Shown: positions 8,577-19,306, counted from the stretch's first letter. The stretch: 64,000 nucleotides of DNA from Serratia sp. AKBS12 (GCF_024793895.1 NZ_JANUSB010000007.1:124001-188000); one strand, 5' to 3'. The notes: generated by a model not told the origin, from the sequence alone. A program made the numbers and translations.

Positions 8577-9896
8577 TTAACCGAACAGGTAACGGTTTAC
8601 CAGATTTTCATACAGCTCCTGATGCCCGCTGCGGTGTTCCGGTGCCAGATTATGCTGTTCGGCGTACTTCGCCAAGGCTTCCAGCGACAGTTTGCCCTGC
8701 AGGATCTGCTGACCCAGTTCGCCGTTCCAGCCGGCATAGCGTTTGCCGACCTGTTGATGCAGTTGGCCGTCTTCGACCATTTTTGCCGCCACCTTCAACG
8801 CCAGTGCCATGGTGTCCATGGCGCCGATATGGCCGTAGAACAGATCATATTTATCGGTGCTCTGACGGCGAACCTTGGCGTCGAAGTTCAGCCCGCCGGT
8901 AGTGAAGCCGCCAGCTTTGAGAATTTCGAACATCACCAGGGCGTTTTCTTCCACGCTGTTCGGGAACTGATCGGTATCCCAGCCCAGCTGCGGATCGCCG
9001 CGGTTGGCGTCGACCGAACCGAAGATGCCGAGCGCGATGGCGCTGGCGATCTCATGATGGAACGAGTGGCCGGCCAGCGTGGCGTGGTTGGCTTCGATAT
9101 TGACCTTGATTTCTTTTTCCAGCCCGAACTGCTTGAGGAAGCCGTACACCGTTGCCACGTCGTAGTCATACTGATGCTTGGTCGGCTCCTGCGGTTTGGG
9201 TTCGATCAGCAGCGTGCCCTGGAAACCGGTTTTGTGTTTGTGCTCGACTACCATCTGCATGAAGCGGCCAATCTGTTCACGCTCCTGACGCAGATCGGTA
9301 TTTAGCAGGGTTTCGTAGCCTTCGCGCCCGCCCCACAGCACGTAGTTTTCACCGCCGAGACGCTGTGTGGCGTTCATTGCGGTGAATACCTGGGTGGCGG
9401 CCCAACTGAACACTTCCGGATCCGGATTGGTGGCGGCGCCGGCGCCGTAGCGCGGGTGGGTGAAGCAGTTGGCGGTGCCCCACAACAGTTTCACGCCGCT
9501 GCTGTGCTGTTTTTCCGCCAGTACATCGGTCATTAGCGCAAAGTTGTTGACGTACTCCTTCAGCGACGCGCCTTCCGGCGACACGTCCACGTCATGGAAG
9601 CAATAGAACGGCACGTTCAGCTTGTGAAAGAATTCGAAGGCAACATCGGCCTTGCGCTTCGCCAGCGCCAGTGCGTCACCCGGCTGTTGCCATGGGCGAT
9701 CGAATGCGCCGACGCCAAACATGTCGGCGCCGTTCCAGCAGAAGGTGTGCCAGTAACAGGCGGCGAAGCGCAAGTGGTCGGCCATACGTTTGCCGAGGAT
9801 GATTTCATCGGGGTTGTAATGGCGAAACGCCAGCGGATTGCTGCTGCCGGTGCCTTCGTAACGAACTTGTTCAAGCTGATCAAAATAGGGTTGCAT
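8577..9896 (-). CDS. xylA: Xylose isomerase XylA
   Basis: The 439-residue, type II-length isomerase interconverts D-xylose and D-xylulose. Visible signatures include [12 protein letters not shown]-like ([15 protein letters not shown], with the catalytic His), [17 protein letters not shown] (metal-binding Glu) and [17 protein letters not shown], with a further metal site in [20 protein letters not shown]. An aaggagtcgaaa ribosome site precedes the ATG. The gene is divergent from xylF across a 366-base regulatory region and is followed by xylB. The cytoplasmic enzyme works with XylB and the XylFGH importer. Confidence 0.97.
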   Translation of the reverse strand: MQPYFDQLEQVRYEGTGSSNPLAFRHYNPDEIILGKRMADHLRFAACYWHTFCWNGADMFGVGAFDRPWQQPGDALALAKRKADVAFEFFHKLNVPFYCFHDVDVSPEGASLKEYVNNFALMTDVLAEKQHSSGVKLLWGTANCFTHPRYGAGAATNPDPEVFSWAATQVFTAMNATQRLGGENYVLWGGREGYETLLNTDLRQEREQIGRFMQMVVEHKHKTGFQGTLLIEPKPQEPTKHQYDYDVATVYGFLKQFGLEKEIKVNIEANHATLAGHSFHHEIASAIALGIFGSVDANRGDPQLGWDTDQFPNSVEENALVMFEILKAGGFTTGGLNFDAKVRRQSTDKYDLFYGHIGAMDTMALALKVAAKMVEDGQLHQQVGKRYAGWNGELGQQILQGKLSLEALAKYAEQHNLAPEHRSGHQELYENLVNRYLFG

Positions 9897-10099
9897 TTTC
9901 GACTCCTTGGTAACGGGGCCCGGCGTACGGGATGCGTTAATCTTCGGAGTTCATGGCGTAGGTCACAATTACGTTATTTCACACTCAAATTCAGAGAATT
10001 ATTAAATGTGCGGCGGATCTCATATTGAAGATTATTTTGACCTGGCTGGAATGCGTCAGACATTTCCATTTGCGGTGGTTGAATGTTACAGGGTTAAAA

Positions 10100-10115
10100 C
10101 ATGATCGCTATCATA
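10100..10115. promoter_or_regulatory. CRP-like site between xylA and xylF
   Basis: An interrupted palindrome CATGA-N6-TCATA matches the CRP consensus TGTGA-N6-TCACA at six of ten arm positions, including the central TGA/TCA. It lies roughly midway between the divergent xyl promoters, where E. coli also has its CRP site. The match is moderate. Confidence 0.5.
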
Positions 10116-10131
10116 AAACCAACATTAAACC

Positions 10132-10165
10132 AAAAATCGTAATTAGCAGGTAAAAATCAGTAATT
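10132..10165. promoter_or_regulatory. XylR operator, two direct repeats
   Basis: Two direct repeats, aaaaatcgtaatt (10132-10144) and aaaaatcagtaatt (10152-10165), start 20 bases apart, two helical turns. They closely resemble the XylR half-sites I recall from the E. coli xylA-xylF region. They lie on the xylF side of the intergenic region, 98 bases before the xylF ATG. XylR bound to xylose would activate transcription here. Confidence 0.75.
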
Positions 10166-10262
10166 GCCGAAGTACAGATAAGCGTCAACAATCCGCTGGA
10201 CGTTAATCGATAAAAACGCCTTTCAATTATTGCCCTACAATTCAATAAAGAAGGTATATAAG

Positions 10263-11261
10263 ATGAAATTTAAGCACTTATTCCTCTCTGCCTGCGCCAT
10301 GCTGGTGCTGGCCAGCCAACCAGGATTCGCGAAAGAGATTAAAATCGGCATGGCTATCGACGACCTGCGTCTGGAGCGCTGGCAGAAAGATCGCGACATC
10401 TTTGTGAAAAAGGCCGAATCGCTGGGTGCAGACGTGTTTGTCCAGTCCGCCAATGGCAACGAAGAAACCCAAATGGCGCAGATTGAAAACATGATCAACC
10501 GCGGCGTCGACGTGCTGGTGATCATTCCCTATAACGGCCAGGTGCTGAGCAACGTCATCAGCGAAGCCAGGCGCGAAGGGATTAAAGTGCTGGCCTACGA
10601 TCGCATGATCAACAACGCCGACATCGATTTTTATATCTCGTTCGATAACGAAAAAGTGGGCGAGTTGCAGGCTCGGAGCCTGGTTCAGCGGGTGCCGCAG
10701 GGTAACTATTTCCTGATGGGTGGTTCACCGGTGGACAATAACGCCAAACTGTTCCGTCAGGGGCAGATGAATGTGCTGAAACCGCTGATCGACAGCGGCA
10801 AGATCAAGGTGGTCGGCGATCAGTGGGTTGACGCCTGGCTGCCGGAAAATGCATTGAAAATCATGGAAAACGCCCTGACCGCCAACAACAACCATATTGA
10901 TGCCGTGGTGGCCTCCAATGATGCTACCGCCGGTGGCGCGATTCAGGCGCTGTCTGCGCAGGGGCTGGCGGGCAAGGTGGCGATATCCGGTCAGGATGCC
11001 GATCTGGCAGCGGTGAAACGCATTATCGCCGGTACCCAGACCATGACGGTGTACAAACCTATCAGCAAACTGGCGGACGAAGCGGCCGGCATCGCGGTGC
11101 AATTGGGCAATGGTGAACAACCCAAATCCAACGCCAAATTAAATAATGGCAGCAAAGAGGTTCCAGCCTGGTTATTAACGCCAATTTCCGTCGATAAAAC
11201 CAATATCGACAGCACCATTGTTGCCGATGGTTTCCATAAAAAGAGCGATCTCGATAAATAA
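10263..11261 (+). CDS. xylF: Xylose ABC transporter, periplasmic binding protein XylF
   Basis: The 332-residue protein starts at the ATG at 10263 after gaaggtat. A Sec signal peptide (about residues 1-22, ending SQPGFA) precedes a two-lobed sugar-binding fold. The mature N-terminus KEIKIGMAIDDLRLERWQKD, the NGNEETQMAQIENMINRGVDVLV segment and VASNDATAGG are typical of XylF and related pentose-binding proteins. It binds D-xylose in the periplasm and delivers it to XylH. It heads the xylFGH operon, with xylG 30 bases downstream. The XylR operator and CRP-like site upstream imply induction by xylose and catabolite control. Confidence 0.96.
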   Translation: MKFKHLFLSACAMLVLASQPGFAKEIKIGMAIDDLRLERWQKDRDIFVKKAESLGADVFVQSANGNEETQMAQIENMINRGVDVLVIIPYNGQVLSNVISEARREGIKVLAYDRMINNADIDFYISFDNEKVGELQARSLVQRVPQGNYFLMGGSPVDNNAKLFRQGQMNVLKPLIDSGKIKVVGDQWVDAWLPENALKIMENALTANNNHIDAVVASNDATAGGAIQALSAQGLAGKVAISGQDADLAAVKRIIAGTQTMTVYKPISKLADEAAGIAVQLGNGEQPKSNAKLNNGSKEVPAWLLTPISVDKTNIDSTIVADGFHKKSDLDK

Positions 11262-11291
11262 ACCGTATCGTGTCATTGCGCGGAGGTAATA

Positions 11292-12833
11292 ATGCCCTGC
11301 CTATTGGAAATGAAAAATATCACCAAGCAATTCGGCGTAGTGAAAGCGGTCGACAATGTCAGCCTGCAACTGGATGCTGGCCAGGTATTATCATTATGTG
11401 GTGAGAATGGCTCGGGGAAATCGACTTTGATGAAAGTGCTGTGCGGAATATATCCGCACGGCAGTTATCAGGGCGAAATTTATTTTTCCGGCGATCTGAT
11501 TACGGCGAAAAATATTCGCGATACCGAACAAAAGGGCATAGCCATCATTCACCAGGAACTGGCGCTGGTCAAACAGATGACGGTGCTGGAAAACATGTTT
11601 CTGGGCAGTGAATGGGGGCGTTTTGGCCTGATGGACTACGATGCCATGTACCTGCGCTGCCAACGGATGCTGGCGCAGGTCAAGCTGGCGGTGGATCCCG
11701 ATACCCGCGTCGGTGAATTGGGGCTGGGCCAGCAGCAACTGGTGGAGATCGCCAAGGCGCTGAACAAACAGGTGCGATTGCTGGTGCTGGATGAACCGAC
11801 CGCCTCACTGACCGAAAGCGAAACCGCGACGCTGCTGGCGATCATTCAGGATCTGCGGGATCACGGTATTGCCTGCATTTATATTTCGCACAAGTTGAAC
11901 GAGGTCAAGGCGATTTCGGATCTGATCTGCGTGATCCGCGACGGTAAACCTATCGGTACCCGTTCGGCGGCGACCATGAGCGAGGACGACATTATCGCCA
12001 TGATGGTGGGGCGCGAGCTGACCGAACTGTATCCACAGGTGCCGCACGACATTGGCGAGGTGGTATTGCAGGTTGATCAACTGACCGCCTGGCACCCGGT
12101 AAACCGGCATATCCGCCGGGTGAATGAGGTGTCTTTCACCCTGCGGCGTGGCGAGATCCTCGGGGTCGCCGGGCTGGTCGGCTCTGGCCGTACCGAAACC
12201 ATGCAATGCCTGTTCGGCGCCTATCCCGGCCGCTGGCAGGGCAGCATTCGCATTGACGGCCAGGCGGTGACTATCGGTAATTGCCGTCAGGCGATGCGCC
12301 AGGGTATCGCCATGGTGCCGGAGGATCGCAAGCGGGACGGCATCGTGCCGGTGATGGGCGTCGGCGCCAATATCACGCTGGCGGCGCTGGGGCAGTTTAG
12401 CGGCCCGCTGTCGATGCTGGACGACGCGCAGGAACAGGCCACCATCCAGCAGTCGCTGGCGCGGCTGAAGGTAAAAACCGCCTCGGCGGAACTGGCGATC
12501 GGCCGCCTGAGCGGCGGCAATCAGCAAAAGGCGATCCTCGCCAAATGCCTGCTGTTAAAGCCGAAAATCCTGATCCTCGATGAGCCGACGCGCGGCATCG
12601 ATATTGGAGCGAAATACGAAATCTACAAATTGATCAATCAGTTGGTTCAGCAGGGTATTGCGGTGATCGTGGTGTCTTCCGAACTGCCGGAAGTGCTGGG
12701 GTTGAGCGATCGGGTGCTGGTGATGCACGAGGGCAAGATCAAGGCCTCGCTGGAAAACCGTAATCTGACCCAGGAACAGGTCATGGAAGCCGCGTTGAGG
12801 AGTGAAAAGCATGTCGAAAAATACCCAGTCTGA
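11292..12833 (+). CDS. xylG: Xylose ABC transporter ATP-binding protein XylG
   Basis: The 513-residue protein has two ABC domains, as usual for sugar importers of the CUT2 class. The first carries the Walker A motif GENGSGKST (near residue 39), the signature [15 protein letters not shown] and Walker [12 protein letters not shown]. The second has a degenerate Walker A (GLVGSGRTE), signature [14 protein letters not shown] and Walker [19 protein letters not shown]. It powers xylose uptake through XylH at the inner face of the membrane. Its 3' end overlaps the start of xylH by 23 bases, so translation of the two is probably coupled. Confidence 0.96.
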   Translation: MPCLLEMKNITKQFGVVKAVDNVSLQLDAGQVLSLCGENGSGKSTLMKVLCGIYPHGSYQGEIYFSGDLITAKNIRDTEQKGIAIIHQELALVKQMTVLENMFLGSEWGRFGLMDYDAMYLRCQRMLAQVKLAVDPDTRVGELGLGQQQLVEIAKALNKQVRLLVLDEPTASLTESETATLLAIIQDLRDHGIACIYISHKLNEVKAISDLICVIRDGKPIGTRSAATMSEDDIIAMMVGRELTELYPQVPHDIGEVVLQVDQLTAWHPVNRHIRRVNEVSFTLRRGEILGVAGLVGSGRTETMQCLFGAYPGRWQGSIRIDGQAVTIGNCRQAMRQGIAMVPEDRKRDGIVPVMGVGANITLAALGQFSGPLSMLDDAQEQATIQQSLARLKVKTASAELAIGRLSGGNQQKAILAKCLLLKPKILILDEPTRGIDIGAKYEIYKLINQLVQQGIAVIVVSSELPEVLGLSDRVLVMHEGKIKASLENRNLTQEQVMEAALRSEKHVEKYPV

Positions 12834-13995
12834 AGCGAGCCTGCCACCAATGGTCGAGAAAAAATCGTTACTGCCACTCAAGTCGCTTAACCTGCAAGTC
12901 TTTGTGATGCTGGCGGCGATCCTGGTGATTATGCTGTTCTTTACCTTCACCACCGAGGGCGCCTATCTCAGCGCACGCAACATCTCCAACCTGCTGCGCC
13001 AGACGGCGATCACCGGCATTCTGGCGGTCGGCATGGTGTTCGTTATCGTGTCGGCGGAAATCGATCTGTCGGTTGGCTCAATGATGGGCTTGCTGGGCGG
13101 GGCCGCGGCGATCTTTGACGTCTGGCTCGGCTGGCCGCTGCCGTTGACCATCGTGGTCACCCTGCTCGCCGGTCTGCTGCTTGGCGCGTGGAACGGCTGG
13201 TGGGTGGCCTATCGCAAGGTGCCGTCGTTCATCGTCACGCTGGCCGGCATGCTGGCGTTTCGCGGCATTCTTATCGGCATCACCAACGGCACCACCGTGG
13301 CTCCGACCAGTGGCGCGATGTCGCAAATCGGCCAGAGTTATTTGCCGGATGGCCTGGGTTTTGGCTTTGGCGCGCTGGGTCTGATGCTGTTTGTCGCCTG
13401 GCAGTGGCGGCGGCGCAGTAAACGTGCGCAGTTGGGCCTGCCGGTCGCGGCGGCAGGGGGCGATGTGGCTCGGCAAAGTATTACCGCAGTGATTGTGCTT
13501 GGTGCGGTGTATTTGCTTAATGATTATCGCGGCGTGCCGACGCCGGTACTGATCCTGACGGCGTTGATGCTGGCGGGGATGTTTATGGCCACTCGCACCG
13601 CGTTTGGCCGGCGCATTTACGCCATCGGTGGCAATATCGACGCGGCGCGACTGTCGGGTGTGAACGTGGAGCGCACCAAACTGGCGGTGTTTGCCATCAA
13701 CGGTCTGATGGTGGCGATAGCCGGCCTTATCCTCAGTTCGCGCTTGGGCGCCGGTTCACCTTCGGCAGGCAACATTGCCGAACTGGATGCCATCGCCGCC
13801 TGCGTGATCGGCGGCACCAGTCTGGCGGGCGGTATCGGCAGCGTGGCCGGGGCGGTGATGGGGGCGTTTATCATGGCGTCGCTGGATAACGGCATGAGCA
13901 TGCTGGATGTGCCAACGTTTTGGCAATACATCGTAAAGGGCACCATCCTGCTGCTGGCGGTGTGGATGGACTCAGCGACCAAGCGCCGGGCATAA
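12811..13995 (+). CDS. xylH: Xylose ABC transporter permease XylH
   Basis: I choose the ATG at 12811, preceded by gaggag inside the xylG reading frame; an upstream GTG is also in frame. The 394-residue membrane protein belongs to the ribose/xylose permease family. It has about ten helices and the conserved [19 protein letters not shown] and [23 protein letters not shown] segments. The cytoplasmic-loop motif precedes [21 protein letters not shown]. It forms the inner-membrane channel for D-xylose with XylG and XylF. A strong hairpin follows its stop codon before xylR. Confidence 0.96.
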   Translation: MSKNTQSEASLPPMVEKKSLLPLKSLNLQVFVMLAAILVIMLFFTFTTEGAYLSARNISNLLRQTAITGILAVGMVFVIVSAEIDLSVGSMMGLLGGAAAIFDVWLGWPLPLTIVVTLLAGLLLGAWNGWWVAYRKVPSFIVTLAGMLAFRGILIGITNGTTVAPTSGAMSQIGQSYLPDGLGFGFGALGLMLFVAWQWRRRSKRAQLGLPVAAAGGDVARQSITAVIVLGAVYLLNDYRGVPTPVLILTALMLAGMFMATRTAFGRRIYAIGGNIDAARLSGVNVERTKLAVFAINGLMVAIAGLILSSRLGAGSPSAGNIAELDAIAACVIGGTSLAGGIGSVAGAVMGAFIMASLDNGMSMLDVPTFWQYIVKGTILLLAVWMDSATKRRA

Positions 13996-14028
13996 GCGCG
14001 CTACCTCACAAATCTTGCCGCATTTTTA

Positions 14029-14072
14029 CTGCTCTCTGAACGGCTGTGCTATTCAGGGAGCAGCTTGTTTTT
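14029..14072 (+). terminator. Hairpin with T-rich tail between xylH and xylR
   Basis: An arm at 14029-14040 (ctgctctctgaa) pairs with 14052-14063 over 12 positions including one G-U pair, with an 11-base loop. Then cttgttttt follows. It probably terminates or attenuates xylFGH transcription before xylR, which starts only 13 bases beyond the tail. How xylR is then expressed (its own promoter or read-through) is not visible. Confidence 0.65.
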
Positions 14073-14084
14073 CGGGGAAAACAC

Positions 14085-15263
14085 ATGTTCGAAAAGCGTT
14101 ACCGTATTACGTTGCTGTTCAACGCCAACAAAGTCTACGACCGGCAGGTGGTGGAGGGGGTTGGGGAGTATTTACAGGCATCGCAGTGTGATTGGGACAT
14201 TTTCATCGAAGAGGATTTTCGCTGCCGTATCGATAACATCAAAGACTGGTTGGGCGACGGGGTGATCGCCGATTTCGACGATCGGGAAATCGAACAGCTA
14301 TTGCATAACGTCGAGGTGCCGATCGTGGGGGTAGGCGGGTCCTATCACCGCGAGGAAGACTATCCACCGGTGCATTACATCGCCACCGACAACCATGCGC
14401 TGGTGGAAGCGGCGTTTATGCACCTGAAGGAAAAGGGTCTGAACCGTTTCGCGTTTTATGGCTTGCCGGCAGAAGGCGGCAAACGCTGGGCGCAGGAGCG
14501 CGAACACGCCTTCCGCCAATTGGTGGCGCAAGAGCAGTATCAGGGGGTGATCTACCAGGGGATGGCCACCGCGCCGGAAAACTGGCAATACGCCCAGAAC
14601 CGGCTGGCGGATTGGGTACAGACCCTGCCGCAGCAAACCGGCATCATTGCCGTGACCGACGCGCGGGCGCGGCATTTACTGCAGGTCTGCGAACATCTGG
14701 ATATCGCGGTGCCGGAAAAGCTGTGCGTGATCGGTATCGATAACGAAGAGCTGACGCGCTACCTGTCGCGCGTGGCGCTGTCGTCGGTGGCGCAGGGAAC
14801 GCGCCAGATGGGCTATCGCGCCGCCAAACTGCTGCACCAGTTGCTTAATCAGCGCCAAATGCCGTTGCAGCGTATCCTGGTGCCGCCGATCAAGGTGATT
14901 GAGCGCCGCTCTACCGACTTCCGCTCACTGCGCGACCCGGCGGTGATCCAGGCGATGCATTACATCCGCCACCACGCCTGCAAGGGGATCAAGGTTGAAC
15001 AGGTGCTGGATGCGGTCGGCATGTCGCGCTCCAATCTGGAAAAACGCTTCAAGGATGAAACCGGCCAGACCATCCATAACGTGATTCATGAGGAAAAACT
15101 CGATCGCGCGCGCAATCTGTTGACCGCCACGTCGTTGTCGATCAATGAGATATCGCAAATGTGCGGCTATCCGTCGTTGCAGTATTTTTACTCGGTATTC
15201 AAGAAAGGCTACGACATGACGCCGCGGGAATACCGCGAGAAATATGGCGAGGTGGGGTACTGA
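14085..15263 (+). CDS. xylR: Xylose operon activator XylR
   Basis: The 392-residue regulator starts at the ATG at 14085 (MFEKRYRITLLFNANK), which matches the E. coli XylR N-terminus; longer in-frame starts are unsupported. The N-terminal two-thirds is a LacI/periplasmic-binding-type xylose sensor (GVGGSYH, FAFYGLPAEGGKRWAQER, VIGIDNEELTRYLSRVALSS). The C-terminal about 100 residues hold the AraC DNA-binding domain with two helix-turn-helices (VEQVLDAVGMSRSNLEKRF, INEISQMCGYPSLQYFYSVF). With xylose it activates xylAB and xylFGH at the operator between them. Confidence 0.96.
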   Translation: MFEKRYRITLLFNANKVYDRQVVEGVGEYLQASQCDWDIFIEEDFRCRIDNIKDWLGDGVIADFDDREIEQLLHNVEVPIVGVGGSYHREEDYPPVHYIATDNHALVEAAFMHLKEKGLNRFAFYGLPAEGGKRWAQEREHAFRQLVAQEQYQGVIYQGMATAPENWQYAQNRLADWVQTLPQQTGIIAVTDARARHLLQVCEHLDIAVPEKLCVIGIDNEELTRYLSRVALSSVAQGTRQMGYRAAKLLHQLLNQRQMPLQRILVPPIKVIERRSTDFRSLRDPAVIQAMHYIRHHACKGIKVEQVLDAVGMSRSNLEKRFKDETGQTIHNVIHEEKLDRARNLLTATSLSINEISQMCGYPSLQYFYSVFKKGYDMTPREYREKYGEVGY

Positions 15264-15406
15264 AACCGGCCCACGAGAGAATGCAGGTGTTAACGAAGAG
15301 GCTCGCCGATGGCGCATGATGATGTTGACATATGCCAGCGCCCTGGGCGGGGAGTCCGTCTTCAAACTGGCTGAACCGCCAGCAAAATATTACCAGTAGC
15401 CGACGC

Positions 15407-16261
15407 TCAAACCAGTTGGCAAAACGCTGTCAGTTGCTGCGCCAGCGCTTCGGTGGCGGGTGGCGCGCCGTCACGGTAATACAGCGCCAGTTCGAAGTCA
15501 TTGATCGGCGGCAGGCCTTCGGCGACACCAAGGATGCGGTGGCTCGGCAACCGGCAACCGGCAGGCAGCAGCGTGACGCCAAGCCCTGCGGCGCTGGCGG
15601 CGGTGAGCGCCGCCAGGCTGGCGCTGCTGTAGCTTATCCGCCAGCGTTTACCGAGATTGTCCAATGCCTGACACAGTTGCTCACGGTACAGGCCGTTAAG
15701 CGGAAACACCGCCAGCGGTACCGGCGTTTGCTCAATGGCGGGAAACGCCTGGCTGTCCAGCCACAGTAGCGGCTCCGGGCGTGCGGCACGGGGGGGTTGG
15801 CTGCGGCGCTGTTTGACCAGAATCAGATCCAGTTCCTCGCGCGCATACGCATGGTGCAGATCGGCGCTCAAACCGCTGGTGACGTCTAGCCGCAGGTGTG
15901 GATGCTGGCGGCTGAACTGCGCCAGCAGTTGGGTGGTCGGCACGGCAAAATCCTCAGGCATGCCGAGCCGCAGTACGCCGTCGCGCCAGATACCGGTCAG
16001 TGCGTCGTGCGCTTCTTCGTTCAGCGCAATGATGCGCCGGGCATAACTGAGCAACTTCTCGCCTTCTTCGGTCAGCAATACTTGATGGGATGAACGCTCA
16101 AACAGCGGTTTACCGAGCATCTCCTCCAGCCGACGTACCTGCTGGCTAACGGTGGATTGCGAAAGAAACACCCGCTGCGCAGCACGCGTGAAGCTGCAGC
16201 TGTCGCACACCGCCACAAAGCTGAGCAGCAACTGCGGGTTGAACATCGGATAGCGATTCAT
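15407..16261 (-). CDS. LysR-family transcriptional regulator
   Basis: I choose the ATG at 16261, which has aatgg..ggaaaa ahead of it, giving 284 residues; further ATGs lie upstream in frame (and one downstream at 16246). The N-terminal winged helix-turn-helix is clear (LLSFVAVCDSCSFTRAAQRVFLSQSTVSQQVRRLEEMLGKPLF). The rest is a LysR effector-binding domain (VLRLGMPEDFA, GLGVTLLPAGC). It is divergent from the MFS transporter gene starting at 16432. In this family that usually means the regulator controls its neighbour. The 170-base gap is AT-rich and holds the shared promoters. The inducer is unknown. Confidence 0.88.
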   Translation of the reverse strand: MNRYPMFNPQLLLSFVAVCDSCSFTRAAQRVFLSQSTVSQQVRRLEEMLGKPLFERSSHQVLLTEEGEKLLSYARRIIALNEEAHDALTGIWRDGVLRLGMPEDFAVPTTQLLAQFSRQHPHLRLDVTSGLSADLHHAYAREELDLILVKQRRSQPPRAARPEPLLWLDSQAFPAIEQTPVPLAVFPLNGLYREQLCQALDNLGKRWRISYSSASLAALTAASAAGLGVTLLPAGCRLPSHRILGVAEGLPPINDFELALYYRDGAPPATEALAQQLTAFCQLV

Positions 16262-16431
16262 TTTTCCACTACTGACCATTTTATTATTTAATTTCCCAAT
16301 ACTAATTGTCTTTTCTACAGTAGCGCAACCTCTGCGGCTGCGTGCGGATGGTTGCTGTGACGCGGCTCGCCCTATTAGCAAATCTCAGGATGTATCGTGT
16401 TAAATCATTTTGGTAACCAAGGGACTATGCC

Positions 16432-17610
16432 ATGACCGTGCGGCGCTGGTTTAATCCTCTGTTGTGCGCATTAGTGCTGATTGGCCTGAATATGCGCCCC
16501 CTGCTGACCTCTATTGGCCCACTGTTGCCGACGCTGCGCCAGGCCACCGGGCTGAGCTTTGGTGGTGCGGCGCTGCTGACCACCTTGCCGGTGCTGATGA
16601 TGGGCCTGATGGCGTTGGCCGGCGGCGCCATCAGCCGTTGTTGCAGTGAGCAAGCCGGCATCCTGCTGAGCCTGTTGGCGATTGGTCTGGGGGCGCTGTG
16701 GCGCGAGCTGGCGCCGGACAGCACGCAGCTGTTATTGAGCGCGGTGCTGGGTGGGCTGGGCATTGGCGTGATACAGGCGATGATGCCGGGCATTATCAAG
16801 CAGCATTTCCTCAAGCAGATGGCGCTGGTGGCCGGGCTATGGTCGGCGGCACTGATGGGCGGCGGCGGGCTGGGGGCGGCGATCACCCCATGGCTGCTGT
16901 CCAGCGGCGCGGATTGGCACCGTGCGCTGGCCTGGTGGGCGCTGCCGGCGCTGTTGGCAGCGATGGTCTGGCTGGCGGTCAGCCGTGGGCTTGGCCGTTT
17001 GCCGCAGCCAAGGCTGGCGCAGGCAGCCAGCATGTGGCGCAATCCTCGCGCCTGGCTGCTGGGGCTGTATTTCGGCTTGATTAACGGCGGCTATACCAGC
17101 CTGATAGCCTGGCTACCACCGTATTATATGCAGCAGGGATGGCAAGCGCAGGCCAGCGGTGCACTGCTGGCGTTGATGACCGCCGGACAGGTGGCGGGGG
17201 CCTTGCTGCTGCCGGCGTTGGCGCGATCGTCAGATCGCCGCCCGCTGTTGTTGCTGGCGTTGGCGATGCAGCTGGTCGGGTTTATCGGCCTGATTTATCA
17301 ACCGCTGACGCTGCCGTGGTTGTGGGCGCTGCTGGCCGGTATCGGCCTGGGCGGTGCGTTTCCGCTGTGTCTGGTACTGGCGCTCGATCATATCGCGCAA
17401 TCGGCGCTGGCGGGGCGTCTGGTGGCCTTTATGCAGGGCATCGGTTTTCTGTTGGCGGGGGTGACGCCCTATGTTTCCGGCCTGCTGCGCGACTACAGCG
17501 GTGGCTTCGTGCTCGACTGGCAGATCCACGCGCTGGCGGTGGTGGCGCTGATAGCCATGACCTGGCGTTTCCATCCGCACAGCTACCGGCGCGCCTTCGC
17601 CGAGTCATAA
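16432..17610 (+). CDS. MFS transporter, CynX/NimT family
   Basis: The 392-residue protein has twelve predicted membrane helices. It opens with LIGLNMRPLLTSIGPLLPTLRQATGLS, the signature of the CynX/NimT branch (cyanate and 2-nitroimidazole transporter relatives). The central block AGLWSAALMGGGGLGAAITPWL and the C-terminal ALDHIAQSALAGRLVAFMQG are also family-like. It acts as a small-molecule exporter or importer in the inner membrane; the substrate cannot be told from sequence. It is transcribed away from the LysR gene and is likely under its control. Confidence 0.85.
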   Translation: MTVRRWFNPLLCALVLIGLNMRPLLTSIGPLLPTLRQATGLSFGGAALLTTLPVLMMGLMALAGGAISRCCSEQAGILLSLLAIGLGALWRELAPDSTQLLLSAVLGGLGIGVIQAMMPGIIKQHFLKQMALVAGLWSAALMGGGGLGAAITPWLLSSGADWHRALAWWALPALLAAMVWLAVSRGLGRLPQPRLAQAASMWRNPRAWLLGLYFGLINGGYTSLIAWLPPYYMQQGWQAQASGALLALMTAGQVAGALLLPALARSSDRRPLLLLALAMQLVGFIGLIYQPLTLPWLWALLAGIGLGGAFPLCLVLALDHIAQSALAGRLVAFMQGIGFLLAGVTPYVSGLLRDYSGGFVLDWQIHALAVVALIAMTWRFHPHSYRRAFAES

Positions 17611-17685
17611 TTTTGTCACTGCGGCTCCCTATAGTGACGTTGCCTTTTTACCTTTGGGCATAACCATCATCAGGGAGCGTAGAAC

Positions 17686-19029
17686 ATGTATTTTAAAAAA
17701 TCCCGTCTGGCGCTGTTGGCCGGCTGTCTGGCGTTCAGCGCGCCGTTGCTGGCACAGCAGGCCGTTACCGCCGAGCTGGCCGGGCATGCGTTGTTGCCGG
17801 TGAACTCCACCGTTGCCACGCCGGATGATGCGCCGTCGGATCTACAGCAGAGCGGCAAATACACCAGCGGCCAGCGGGTCGACACGCTGGGCAGCGTGGC
17901 GGGTAAATCTGCCGATCGCCTGACGGGCATCGGGCTGCCGATTAACGGCCAGCCGCTGCAAGGGCATTCGGGCATCAAACACATGGCAGATGGCAGCTAC
18001 TGGGTACTGACCGACAACGGCTTCGGCAGCAAGGCCAATTCACCGGATGCCATGCTGTATCTCAATCATTACCAGATTGATTTTAACACCGGCGGCGTTA
18101 AACGCCTGAAAACGGTGTTTTTGCACGATCCGGACAAGAAAGTGCCGTTTCATATCGTTAACGAGAGCAGTGAGAAGCGCTATCTGACCGGTAGCGATTT
18201 CGACCCGGAAAGCTTCCAGTTCGCTGACAATGCCCTGTGGATCGGCGAAGAGTTCGGCCCCTACCTGATCAAGGCCGATCTGGATGGCAAGATCCTGGCG
18301 GTATTTGCTACCGAGGTGGAGGGTAAAACGGTGAAATCGCCGGACAACCCGACCCTGACCCTGCCGGGAGCGCCGGATGGCAAGCAAAACTTCCAGGTGG
18401 CGCGTTCCAAGGGCTTTGAGGGCATGGCCGCCTCCAAAGACGGTACGATGTTGTACCCGCTGCTGGAAGGTGCGCTGTGGGACGGCGAGAAATTTGAGAA
18501 TATCGACGGCAAGCGTTATCTGCGGGTGCTGGAGTTTGACGTAAAACGGCAGCAATGGACCGGCCGCAGCTGGCAGTACCTGCTGGAAGACAACGCTCAT
18601 GCCATTGGCGATTTTAATATGATTGATGCGACCCATGGACTGGTGATTGAACGTGACAACGGCGAGGGCACGGCGGATAAAGCCTGCGCCAGCGGGGCGC
18701 CGACCGGTAACTGCTTTAGTCAGTTGGCGAAGTTCAAACGCGTATACCGTATCGCGTTTTCGGCTGACAATGTTGGCAAGCCGGTAGAAAAACAGGCTTA
18801 TATTGACCTGCTGAATATTCAGGATCCGCACAAACTGGCGCGCAAGCCGTTAAATAACGGCGTGCTGACCTTCCCGTTCTTCACCATTGAAAACGTTGAT
18901 GTGGTAGATGACAGCCATATCGTGGTGGGCAATGACAATAATTTCCCGTTTTCCTCCAGCCGTCAGCCGAATGTGGCGGATGATAACGAATTTATTTTGT
19001 TAAACGTGCCGCAGTTATTAAAACCGTAA
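17686..19029 (+). CDS. Exported esterase-like phytase-family protein
   Basis: The 447-residue protein has a Sec signal peptide (about residues 1-24, ending LLAQQA). The mature protein matches the esterase-like activity of phytase family, a beta-propeller. Its features include GLPINGQPLQGHSGIKHMAD, SYWVLTDNGFGSKANSPDAM, SDFDPESFQ, WIGEEFGPYLIKAD and GFEGMAASKDG, with the ENVDVVDDSHIVVGNDNNFP block near the C-terminus. The acidic loops suggest metal binding. It would act in the periplasm on phosphate esters, but the substrate is unproven. A cagggag ribosome site precedes the ATG. It appears monocistronic. Confidence 0.82.
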   Translation: MYFKKSRLALLAGCLAFSAPLLAQQAVTAELAGHALLPVNSTVATPDDAPSDLQQSGKYTSGQRVDTLGSVAGKSADRLTGIGLPINGQPLQGHSGIKHMADGSYWVLTDNGFGSKANSPDAMLYLNHYQIDFNTGGVKRLKTVFLHDPDKKVPFHIVNESSEKRYLTGSDFDPESFQFADNALWIGEEFGPYLIKADLDGKILAVFATEVEGKTVKSPDNPTLTLPGAPDGKQNFQVARSKGFEGMAASKDGTMLYPLLEGALWDGEKFENIDGKRYLRVLEFDVKRQQWTGRSWQYLLEDNAHAIGDFNMIDATHGLVIERDNGEGTADKACASGAPTGNCFSQLAKFKRVYRIAFSADNVGKPVEKQAYIDLLNIQDPHKLARKPLNNGVLTFPFFTIENVDVVDDSHIVVGNDNNFPFSSSRQPNVADDNEFILLNVPQLLKP

Positions 19030-19035
19030 TGTCCC

Positions 19036-19055
19036 GGCGCCGCCCACTCGGCGCC
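19036..19055 (+). terminator. Short GC hairpin after the phytase-like gene
   Basis: ggcgccg at 19036-19042 pairs with cggcgcc at 19049-19055 around a 6-base loop, just after the stop at 19029. There is no T-run, so termination would be weak. The remaining roughly 250 bases to the pilin gene hold only a 37-codon frame (19149-19262) with no good ribosome site, which I do not call. Confidence 0.4.
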
Positions 19056-19306
19056 TGTTACCCACTGATTGATGATTGTCAACGGGTTGGCGGTTTCCCC
19101 ATTGTCTGCTGGTTAATTTTACTCTCTCAACTGCAAATCTATAGCGAAATGGAAAATAGACGCGTTCCTGCTGATTACCGTAGCCAGGAAAAACAGCTGG
19201 CAGAACTATTATCAACAATGGCTGGAGACGATGCGCAGTGTCGTTGCATGAACGCGCGCTGAGCAGGGGCGGCAGGCTGGCCGGCGCGAAACCGACCTCC
19301 ATGGTT